This document shows positions 1 to 8,117 of a stretch of 57,270 nucleotides of DNA, one piece after another. Within the stretch, counting starts at the first letter, position 1, and each line of letters starts with the position of its first letter. The notes below the pieces were generated by a model. It was not told the origin of the DNA. It searched no databases and saw only the letters and a program-made list of their open reading frames with translations. The stretch is from Pleurotus djamor (lineage: Eukaryota > Basidiomycota > Agaricomycetes > Agaricales > Pleurotaceae). The stretch is from assembly GCA_029747585.1 (NCBI GenBank), contig JAPEVF010000263.1, positions 1-57,270 on the forward strand, given 5' to 3'. A program made the translations under genes and the position numbers.

Positions 1-63
1 GGGGAAAAGGTAAGTCCTTCGACTCGGACGGCGTTTGTTACCATCCGCTGATCTCGGTTATAG

Positions 64-1194
64 CCGTAAGAAGTCGCTCACGCCATGTGTTGGTTGCAAG
101 GATGCGAGAGGTGGTTGCGACCTGAAGATCAAGCATGGGTGGGCCAAAACGACGAAGGCCACTCACAAGCGTGGCCGGGATTCGGTCAGCAGCATGGGGA
201 GTCCGAAGCAGTCGAGGAAGAAGAAGTCGAAGACCCGGGTGGACACGGAGGATGACGAGTCGGACGGCGTTCGTGCCGGTCCATCGAAGGGAAAAGGAAA
301 AGCGAAGGCATCGGCGGAGGACGAGGATGTGGAGATGGTGGATGAGGAGAGTGTCGAACGGCGTCCCCCGAGCCCCTTCAGTTCCGCCTACTGGGAACGT
401 ATCAAGGATTTCAAGTACCCTGCGCCGGTCCAGCTGCTGCCTAAGCCCGAAAAAACGTCGAAACCCGTCAAGCCGAATCCCTCCGGGGTGAAATCATTCG
501 CGACGCTGGTGCCCCACCTCGACAATCGTTTCGAGCGGCTTGAGTACGCCGTTGGGGGGATGCTCCGTCTCTACCACGGGTTGGGGGAGACATTCACTGC
601 GGCCCATGGGGATATCGTCGGGATGCGAACGGCGTTCGAAGGGCAAGGGGCAGCGGGCGGGCGGTGCGAACGCCAACAGCTGCTTTTTCCTCGCGGCTTG
701 GTGCCCTCGAAAACCAGCTGGGGGAGATTCGAACGGCGTTGGGTCTTCGAAACGACANGCGTGCTATGGTGGANGCAGAAGTTGGGGCCTTCGAGGAGGA
801 TGTGGCGAGGGAGACGGAGAGGGTGCGGCGTGCTTGGGATTCNGCCCAAGCACAAATCATTCAACAACTCGAAGGTGAGCGTTTCAAGTGGCGTCGGGCT
901 AGAGGCCTACCGGTATTGGACGTCTCGTTGCTGATTCCAATGCCGCCAGATGACGAGATGGAGACCGGGGTTGGGGACAAGGGGAAGGAAAAGGAAGGGG
1001 AGAAAGAAGGGGAAGAGGGGAGGGATAAGGCCGAAACGAACGGCGATGGGAAGAAGAACGAAGTGGGGGGTGAAGAGGAGGGGGATGGAAGGAAGAAGGA
1101 AGACAAGTCGAACGGCGAAGAAGATGAAGAGAAAGGGAAAGGGGATTCGACAAGTGAGGAAGATGAGGAGAGTGAGGAGAGTGAGGAGGAGTGA
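64..1194 (+). CDS. Convergent spliced gene of the Ty3 element, 5' partial
   Basis: A plus-strand gene running toward pol. Bases 10-63 look like an intron (GTAAGT donor, CTGAT branch-like site, TATAG acceptor), so the visible coding part starts at 64 and earlier exons are outside the window. The protein begins with a small Cys cluster (CVGCKDARGGC), followed by basic, nuclear-localisation-like stretches and acidic segments, a coiled-coil-like middle (LGALENQLGEIRTALG) and a very acidic Lys/Glu-rich tail. The frame changes once between about 640 and 700, near Ns at 758, 773 and 843, so an indel or unseen intron is likely. It shares the element's enriched words (ACGGCGTT, GGGATT), even inside its intron. 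I do not recognise a defined function; a zinc-cluster DNA-binding role is only a guess. Confidence 0.5.
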
Positions 1195-1470
1195 AGGGGT
1201 TCGTATTTACGGCGTTGAAAAAAAAATAAATACTTCTATGTACATTGGACTTTGTTTTTGTTTTTTTGCNTTTTGNTTTTTTCTTGTAATATCTATATGT
1301 ATGAAGTCGAAATTGTGTCAACGGCGTTCGGGATTGAGAAGAAGGAAGAGTGAGAATATATATACTTGACTTTGTTTGTTTGTTTTTTTTTTTTTTGATA
1401 TCTACGTGACGGTGTTTGTGAGCATAAATACGTGAACANGCGTTGAGAGAGAGAAAAGAAATTGTAAATA

Positions 1471-4400
1471 CTATGGTGGGTGCCATGATGGTCCAGGCTT
1501 GCCGGGATTGAGATGGTGGAAATCGGCGACCGCTTCTTTAGCATTGGCAACGGCGTTCGCGGGTTCCCAAGTGGTTGCTTCTGCGGTATTGGCGTAGCCT
1601 TCCCATTCGACCAAGTAATAGAGGGGACATTTCTTTTTTCGCCGATCCCATTTGGAGTCGAGTATGGCTTTGACTTCGTATTCCAAGGATGCGTCAACGG
1701 CGATGGGAGGAGGTGGAGGGGGTTCGCGATTGGGGATGGTGTTTTGGGTGTGTGGTTCCATCATAGAGACATGGAACACCGGATGAACGCCTTTGAAGTT
1801 GTCGGGGAGTTGAACTAGGAAGGAAGAATAACCGACGCGTTCAAGTATCTTGTAAGGGCCCAAATTCTTATCGGCGAGTTTCTTGGAAGGGCGAGTGACC
1901 TTGAAGAACTTTGATTTGAGGAAAACTTCATCGCCGACCTTGAAGTCCGGTTGTGGTGAACGCTGTTTGTCGGCAGGTCCTTGGTACCGAGCTTGTGCTT
2001 CAGCCATGGTTCTACGGAGTTCGGCATGGACATCTTCAAGGTTGGAAACATAAGTTTGAGCCCGGGGTGAGGAGAGGTCCAATCCCGCTTGGACGGCGAT
2101 GGAGGGATTGTAACCTTTGTTGGCGAAAAAGGTGATACTCCAATGGTGGAGTGGGGAGCGTTGTTGTAGGCGAACTCCGCAAGGGGCAAGAGTTCAGCCC
2201 AATTGTCCTGCTGATAGTTGCAATAAATCCGTAAGTACTGCTCCAGCGTTTGGTTAGTCCTTTCAGTCTGTCCATCACCCTCGGGATGGTACCCTGAGGT
2301 GAAGTGGAGTTCAATCTTCAACGCCTTTCCAAGGGATTGGAAGAAACGTGAGACGAACTCCGAACCCCGATCTGAGGTGACATGCTGAGGAACGCCGTGC
2401 TTGGAGAAAATGTGCATAACAAACAACTTTGCCAACCCCTCCGAAGTAATAGTGTCATGACAAGGAATGAACACACCTTGTTTCGAAAGGCGATCAACGA
2501 CGACTAGGATTGAGTCAAAGCCGAGTGATGGTGGGAGCTTTTCGATAAAGTCCATGGATATTGAATCCCATGGCCTTGAAGGGACAGGTAGTTGTCGGAG
2601 GAGGCCGTATGGTTTATGGCGTTGGGGCTTTGCGCGCATACAAGTGACGCAGGATTTGCAGTAATCTATGACAAATGAGCGAAGATTTGGCCAGACGTAC
2701 TCACGGCGTATGAGAGCCAGTGTTTTAGTTTGACCTGGGTGACCAGCCAGGATATGGTCATGTTTGTTTTGGAGGATGCGGAGACGAAGATCATCGGCGT
2801 TGGGGACATAGATCCGTCCATCCAGGCGAATGAATCCCGCAGCGTCCAGAGACCAGCGAGGGCCAAGTTCCTCAACAGGTTTGGAGAGGTCCGAATCCCG
2901 AGAGTAGGCGGCCTTGATGTCTTCGTGGAGTTTGTCGGTATTCATGATCATCGAACCCCGCATGACAGGGTGCCACAACGCCGTTGCGCGAAGGGAAGAG
3001 CGCATTTGTTCGGCGTTGAAGATGGGTCGTAGGTTTTGAGGGTTTACCTTTGCATAAGAATTTTCACCTTCCTTGGGGTACATGTCCCATCTCCTGGTGA
3101 GGGCGTCGGGTTTCGCTCCAAGTCGTCCAGGGCGGTAATGGATGGTGAAGTTGAACTGCAAAAGGAATTCCGACCATCGGGCTTGACGTCGAGTCAGTAT
3201 CTTTGTGGTGGTGAAATACTCAAGGTTCTTGTGGTCTGTGAAGACATCAATGGGTGAACCTGAGCCGTCCAGATACCGAGACCAGACTTTGAACGCCTCA
3301 TGAATAGCAAGGAGTTCTTTGTCGTGGACGTCGTAGTTGAGTTCGGCGTTCGCGAAGGTGCGAGAATGGAATGCCACTGGGTGAATTTCGCCATCATCGG
3401 TATAGATAGAGAAGATGGCGCCCAGTGCATAGTCTGAGGCATCTGTCTCTATCACCATAGGCCTATCTGGAATCCAGTGAGACAATACCGGAGCAGTAGT
3501 AAACGCACGCTTTAGTTTCTCGAATGCCGCCTTACTCGCGGGATTGAACTCCCATTTCACACCTTTTCTGGTGAGGCGAGTAAGGGGAACAACTATGTCG
3601 GAATAGTTCATGATGAAACGGCGATAAAAGTTGGCGAACCCCAGGAATGATTGAACATCCTTGACTTTTCGGGGTTCGGGCCAATCTTGAATCACTTTGA
3701 TTTTGTCTTCGGACATTTTGAGACCGTCCGGTGACAAGATGTAACCTAAATATTCAACGGTGTCAGCATGGAATTCGCATTTCTCGCCTTTGGCATAGAG
3801 CTTGTTGGCTCTGAGTTGGCGTAGGACCTCTTTGACTGTTTTCTTGTGTTCCTCTAGACTATCCGAGTAGATCAGGATGTCGTCGAGGTAGACTATAACA
3901 CATTTGTCAATAAGGTCACCAAAAATATCATTCATGAACCGTTGAAACGCCGCTGGGGCATTGGTAAGACCGAACGGCATGACCAGCCATTCATAGGACC
4001 CATAGCGAGTCCTGAACGCCGTTTTCCACTCATCACCTTCGCGAACGCGAATTAGATGGTAGGCATGCCGCAAGTCAATTTTGGTGTAATACCGGGCCTT
4101 TTTAGGGGCATCCAGTAAATCGGCGATCAGAGGAAGGGGATACCTATCCCGCCTGGTGACTTTGTTCAAACCGCGGTAGTCGACGCAAAGGCGGAGTGAA
4201 CCATCCTTTTTCTTTGCGAAGAGTACCGGGGCACCATGAGGGGAGTTGGTGGATCGGATGAATCCCATACCCAGATGTTCATCTATAAATTTTTTGACCG
4301 TTAGCTGTTCAGCTTGAGAGAGGGGAATTATACCGCCAACTGGTGGCTTTGCTCCCTCCTCAAGATCAATTTTAAGATCATAAGGGCGGTGTTCGGCAAG

Positions 4401-5309
4401 TGTTTCAGCACGTCCTTTGCTGAAGACGTCGGCAAACTCGTGGTATTCCTCAGGTACTTTGGCCAGATCGGGATTGAACGCCGTACAGGACGTCGCTTTG
4501 GCCTTGGCTGATTCAGGTCGAATCACCAACTGATAGACAGTAGTTCCCCGAAGACGAGAGATTGCCTTGAATGCCGCAGCGTTCACCTGAGAGACTCTGG
4601 GAACGCCGTTGGGCAGGAATTCTGAGAGGGGTTCTGGAGGGGAGTCCAGAGGCTCGGGATTAGAAGGGGTAGCCGGGATTGGAGGGTCGTCGAAGATTTC
4701 CTCAATCATCGGCGTTCGGGATTGGTGACAAGACTGAGCTTTAGCTGTTGAATCCCGTGACAACTGTTTTAGAGTTGGNGGATTNGGTGCTGGNTGCTTG
4801 GTAATTGTCGGTTTTGGCAGAGGTTGCCGGGGTTCGGGATTGGAGGGAGAGGTTTTCGACGGCGTTAGAAGGGTTGTCGGAGCAGGTGATCCTCTGATCG
4901 GCGTTCGGGATTGGATTTGGCCCGTAACCCAGTCAATCAACGGATTGAAACGGGTTAGGAAGTCGTGACCGAGAACAACTGAGCAAGTGAGATCAAGAGT
5001 GGTGACGAAGAATGTGATAGTCATATAGTCGCCAGAGGGAAATTGGGATTCGAGGTCGATGGCCTCAGTAATGTAAGAGTTGGAGGAGCCGTCGAAGAGT
5101 GTCAATTGCATGGGCGGTACAGAGTACGTACTCAGTCCATGAGCCAAGATAAAGTCCTTATCGACAAAACAATGAGTGGAGCCGGAATCTACAAGAGCAA
5201 GGAAACGAGTCAATGGATCGGAGAGCATATTAGAAAGAAGAGAAACAGTGGTAGAGGTAGGCAGTAAAGAAGTTGCGAAAAGTCTACAAACAGGCGGCGG
5301 CCATACCAA
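1471..5309 (-). pseudogene. pol: Ty3 pol: protease, RT, RNase H, integrase, chromodomain
   Basis: Reading from 5309 leftwards: aspartic protease with the DSGSTHCF active site; a low-complexity linker containing Ns (about 4780-4795); reverse transcriptase with VYLDDILIYS; RNase H with TDASDYALGA; integrase with an HHCC zinc-binding region (HPGQ...CKSCVTC) and DDE residues in DFIEKLP, TSDRGSEF and DGQTERTNQ. The frame is lost near 2126-2130, where a run of five A (plus strand) lacks one base; adding one restores a normal integrase C-terminus. The rest (2082-1471) holds the GPY/F-like region and a chromodomain (EYEVKAILDSK...YLVEWEGY...TTWEP) that in related elements targets integration to marked chromatin. 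Apart from this indel the catalytic residues are intact, so the element may be young or mis-sequenced. Confidence 0.9.
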
Positions 5310-5353
5310 TACCGACCCACACCCGAAAGCCGAATGATCTTCAGGTGGGGAAA

Positions 5354-6769
5354 CTAGTTTTTTAACTTATCATCAACCTCAAATTCCTCATCGGATGGAA
5401 TGTCGATGGTCTCCAAGCCCATAGCACGAGCCCGAGCTTTGCCTTTAGCATCGCTGGGTGTGGTGGTAGGGCNGGGGTTTGAATCCCGATGCCGTTGGTT
5501 TTGCTGCGGGTTTCGAACCCCGGGGTGCCTGAGGGCAATTGGCCGTAACATGGGAGGGGTCCGCACAGTAAAGACAAAGGTTATTTGCTTTACGGCGTTC
5601 CTTCTCCGTTGCCGTGATCTTACCATCACTGGTAAGTGGGACGTTGGCCGGGATTTGAGTGCAAGAAACGGCATTTGAAAATGATGCCGTGGGGGTGCTG
5701 ATGGTTGTTGTAGCCGGTTTCTGTGGACGCTGTTGTGTAAGGAAGACGCCTCTCTTACACCTCCTAGTCTACCTCCTGAACCTTACTTCCCCGACAAAGT
5801 AGTACAAATACGGCCACCATATATAAAGAGCGAGACATGTAGCGTAGTACTCATTCAATCTTACCCCGAAGCTTGACCCTCTCATCTCTCGCTCGTCACC
5901 AGTGTTCCTCTTTACACGTTAATTGAACGCTGTTTTTTCTTTTATCCATTCCCAAGAGCACATGTCCGAGTTGTGTGCTGCCGTCATTACCTCCAGGAGA
6001 CTTCCAGTCTTGTGGCCTTCCGTGGTGATGTGCTGCTTGAGTCGTCCAGGAAGTCCTTGGTAGTACATACAGTGAAGGGGAGTGTCGTTCCAGTCCGGTA
6101 GTTGGGCCGCGAGTCTTCTGAACTTGATGTTGTAGTCGACAATGTGATCATTCGTGTTCATGACCAGGTTGCAAATTTCGTCTTTGGTGTTGGCGATTGC
6201 ATCGATGGGTCCAAAATTTTCACGGAGTTTCTCGAGGAATTTCACGTAGCTGGTCCTGACACAATCTTCTCTCTTTGTTTCCTCAACCTCCAGGAACGGC
6301 GCAAAGAAGTCGAATGCCAGGCCTTCGAGGAGGAGTAAAGCGGCGTTGATTTTGCCGAGGGCCGTGGTGTGCCGAGCAACTTGTTGGTATAGGTCCAGTT
6401 TCGCAATCCAACTGGGGAGTAGGTTGGGGTCCAGTCCATTGAATTTTTCCCAGGGGGGGTGGCCTTGATTTGGGGTGGGCGGGGTTCGCGGTCGCCATTG
6501 ATGAGGTCAGAGAGGTCCCTCATGTTCCGATCGGCGTTGGCCCTCATGGCAGATGCAAACGCCGTTGCGAATCGCATGGTCCAGTCATCTTCCTCTGGTT
6601 GTTGGAAGAAGTGTGGCCCCATGGTGGAGCGTTGCGATTGTGCCATTCCAGGGAAAGCAAAGGATTCGCCTTCCATTTTTGCACTGGATTCGAGGTGGCT
6701 GCTTGGGCCCGCCCTTCCCAGGGGCGTGGGTGAGTTGGCCAGATCCTCGGGGATGTTTGACACAGCCAT
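5354..6769 (-). pseudogene. gag: Ty3 gag, interrupted by a solo LTR
   Basis: Structural polyprotein of the Ty3 element. The likely start is the Met at 6769 (MAVSNIPEDLANSP), which lies outside the LTR; an earlier in-frame Met at 6868 is inside the LTR. A capsid-like retrotransposon gag region follows at about 6245-5919, with LHCMYYQGLPGRLKQHI as a recognisable stretch. The frame then hits a stop at the border of an inserted LTR (5736-5916). Beyond it the reading resumes and contains a CCHC zinc knuckle (CLYCADPSHVTANC, about 5560-5520) that would bind genomic RNA. Another frame change falls at the N near 5472, after which an acidic tail runs to a stop at 5354. As read it cannot make full-length gag. 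Confidence 0.8.
5736..5916 (+). repeat. Solo LTR nested in gag
   Basis: A 181-bp block begins TGTAAGGAAGAC and ends GTTCCTCTTTACA, an imperfect inverted terminus typical of fungal LTRs. It contains a TATA box (TATATAAA, 5820-5827) on the plus strand. It separates two halves of gag that read as the capsid region and the zinc knuckle. A perfect 7-bp hairpin stem (gtgtaag/cttacac, 5735-5760) lies at its left end. The word acgctgtt occurs on both sides (5727 and 5927) but not flush with the ends, so I do not claim a clean target-site duplication. Copia or gypsy origin cannot be decided. Confidence 0.6.
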
Positions 6770-6806
6770 TTGAGAGGGAAAAAAATGGTGAAAGTGCTGG
6801 TGCTTG

Positions 6807-6818
6807 AGTTCGAATATA
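6807..6818 (-). other. Primer-binding site, self-priming type
   Basis: One base inside the LTR border the minus strand reads TATATTCGAACT. This is the exact reverse complement of AGTTCGAATATA (minus strand, 7056-7045), which sits about 34 nt downstream of the LTR TATA box and is therefore the predicted 5' end of the genomic RNA. A 12-of-12 match in this arrangement is the hallmark of Tf1/sushi-type elements, whose RNA folds back to prime minus-strand DNA instead of using a tRNA. The sequence match is directly visible; the mechanism is inferred from Tf1. Confidence 0.7.
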
Positions 6819-6819
6819 C

Positions 6820-7245
6820 TGTTAGAACCCAATCCCGAGAGACAGGGGGAGCGGGATTCGAACGGCATTGGTCATGAAAGAGGAAGTGATGAATCCGAAT
6901 GAACGACGAACGGCGTTCAGGAACGAAGAGACGGACTTGCGACAACAACGACTGAGGAGCAGCGTTGTGTCCACAGGCACTCGGGATTCGTGAGGACGAA
7001 GGGGGAGCGAGGGATGAATCCCGCAAGGAAAGGGAAGAAACATTTATATTCGAACTAAGGAGCAATGAACAAGAATAGCTACTATATATACTGAGTGCCT
7101 CATGTGTAGCATGAGGCGCGGCTAAAGTGAACAATGAGGCTTTGTACATAAGTGAACACCAAACCATCCGATGAATCCCGGTTAGGGGCTAGGGGCTAGT
7201 CACGTGGACGGGGTTCCCAGAGGGGCAGTCACGTGGAGCGTGACA
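6820..7245 (-). repeat. 5' LTR of the Ty3 element
   Basis: On the minus strand the LTR begins TGTCACGCTCCACGTGAC at 7245 and ends TTCTAACA at 6820, giving the usual TG..CA ends and a short TGT/ACA inverted terminus, about 426 bp. Two CACGTG E-box palindromes lie near the U3 end (7201-7206 and 7230-7235). A perfect 8-bp inverted repeat with a 5-nt loop (gcctcatg/catgaggc, 7097-7117) sits just upstream of the TATA box. The second LTR is outside the window, so the borders rest on end structure and the adjacent primer-binding site, not on a pairwise comparison. Confidence 0.75.
7083..7090 (-). promoter_or_regulatory. TATA box of the Ty3 LTR promoter
   Basis: TATATATA on the minus strand inside the LTR. 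The predicted transcript start (A at 7056, the first base of the sequence complementary to the primer-binding site) lies 34 nt downstream, a normal TATA-to-start distance. The self-priming complementarity and the TATA spacing support each other. Confidence 0.65.
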
Positions 7246-7522
7246 CCAATGAAGTTTGAATGAATGTTGTTTTGCAAGGATAAAATTACAGCCACTGATA
7301 GGTGTACTACAGGCGCTGTTCCTATTAAGTGTAGAATCAGCCCCATTAGAGGAAAAAACCCTATGAGTTGGCCCGAAACTAACTGCATCTGACCAATTTT
7401 GATCTTTAATTCCGTTCCCCTGTCTCCTATCAGCATTCCCACACTACCCAAATATGGCAGGTCAGTATCAGTATCAGTATCTTCACCCCAATCGGTAACG
7501 AGCCCAAATCTGGACAGGGTGC
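7246..7522. other. Flanking DNA between the Ty3 element and the LINE
   Basis: About 280 bp between the Ty3 LTR end and the LINE target-site duplication. It includes a short cagtat trinucleotide-pair repeat near 7460. A minus-strand open frame of about 83 codons exists but shows no recognisable domain. Before the LINE inserted, this stretch continued directly into 16,990 onward. Confidence 0.5.
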
Positions 7523-7536
7523 TTCAGGGTGCTTTT
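7523..7536. repeat. Target-site duplication, left copy (LINE 3' side)
   Basis: ttcagggtgctttt, identical to 16976-16989. The T-rich end merges into the poly(A)-derived T-run, so the true length could differ by a few bases. Confidence 0.85.
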
Positions 7537-7562
7537 NTTTTTTTTTTTGTTNTTTTTTTTTT

Positions 7563-7742
7563 GGTGGAGCGCGTCTTGAGGTTCCAGTTGACCGGGGTAT
7601 CAGGTCTCCGGAACCGCGCTATAGCGCCATGGTAATTAACCATAGCTATGAGAGAGAATGTTTTAGAGATAAGTAATAAAACACCACCGCGGGGAAATGC
7701 CTTTACGCACGAAGTGTGGGACTCGGGACCGTTTTTGAAGCT
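7563..7742 (-). other. LINE 3' UTR
   Basis: About 180 bp between the end of the ORF2 reading and the poly(A) tail. It holds a perfect 12-bp palindrome gcgctatagcgc (7616-7627) and an ATGGT/ACCAT mini-hairpin just beyond it. In LINEs this region is the RNA segment recognised by the reverse transcriptase, so a small structured element here is plausible. Confidence 0.5.
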
Positions 7743-8117
7743 TCAACCAACCCCCTCCTGGTTGCATTGATGCATCGGTCCAATACCCACTAAAACCCCG
7801 CTTCTCCTGCCCGCGCCTTGACTCGTGCCTTCGTCACGGACTACTGCCTTCTCCCACGTTTGTAGGACTTTTTTGATGGGTATCGCTTTCTTCCCCAGTT
7901 CGGCCTTTGTCATGTCAATATCTATTTCGATCCTCCTGTTGATCGTGGCGATCCATCGGTTTCGTACTTCATCCTTTGTGAACGGTGTGTTTTGGTTCGC
8001 TATTACTCTTTCATTCCTAAGGTTAGAGATGAAGTATGCTGATTCTGAGATCAGGATTGTCCAGAGTCTGTCACCGGCGCTGTCGGTCTTTTTTTCTGTC
8101 TGTGGATCGTAGTCCAC
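7743..8117 (-). CDS. LINE ORF2 C-terminal tail (after a frameshift)
   Basis: Continues ORF2 in a different frame. The peptide contains LWTILISESAYFISNLRNERVI, a type of sequence that closes ORF2 in related fungal LINEs, followed by NRWIATINRR. The break lies in a run of seven A (minus strand, about 8093-8087); removing one A joins this tail to the RT-RNase H reading frame. It is therefore the last part of ORF2 and not an independent gene. Either a real +1 mutation or a homopolymer error would explain it. Confidence 0.7.
   Translation of the reverse strand: MDYDPQTEKKTDSAGDRLWTILISESAYFISNLRNERVIANQNTPFTKDEVRNRWIATINRRIEIDIDMTKAELGKKAIPIKKVLQTWEKAVVRDEGTSQGAGRRSGVLVGIGPMHQCNQEGVG

Larger units (their letters stand above)
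1..7245 (-). mobile_element. Ty3/gypsy LTR retrotransposon (chromovirus), 3' end beyond the window
   Basis: The minus strand reads 5' LTR (6820-7245), primer-binding site, gag with a CCHC zinc knuckle, then pol in the order protease, reverse transcriptase, RNase H, integrase, chromodomain. That order plus the chromodomain defines chromoviruses. No 3' LTR is visible between the end of pol (1471) and base 1; that space is filled by a convergent plus-strand gene sharing the element's unusual word composition. I infer that the gene lies inside the element and the 3' LTR is off the left edge. Gag is interrupted by a solo LTR, and gag and pol carry single-base frame breaks at or near homopolymers, so this copy is non-autonomous as read. 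A target-site duplication could not be checked; the right flank begins ccaat at 7246. Confidence 0.88.

Noticed and set aside
899..1486. Long minus-strand open frames opposite the acidic tail at 860-1200
   Set aside because: They are low-complexity shadows (Ser/Pro-rich) of the Glu/Lys-rich plus-strand coding sequence and contain Ns.
5474..5520. tRNA-like B-box sequences (ggtttgaatccc, gggtttcgaacccc) in the Ty3 region
   Set aside because: They fall inside gag coding sequence and the enriched-word background; no matching A box, acceptor stem or cloverleaf could be drawn.
6769..6868. Upstream Met at 6868 as the gag start
   Set aside because: It lies within the LTR (6820-7245); the Met at 6769 is the first one after the primer-binding site.
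7460..7482. Short cagtat repeat as a microsatellite of interest
   Set aside because: Only about three units; such tracts are common by chance.
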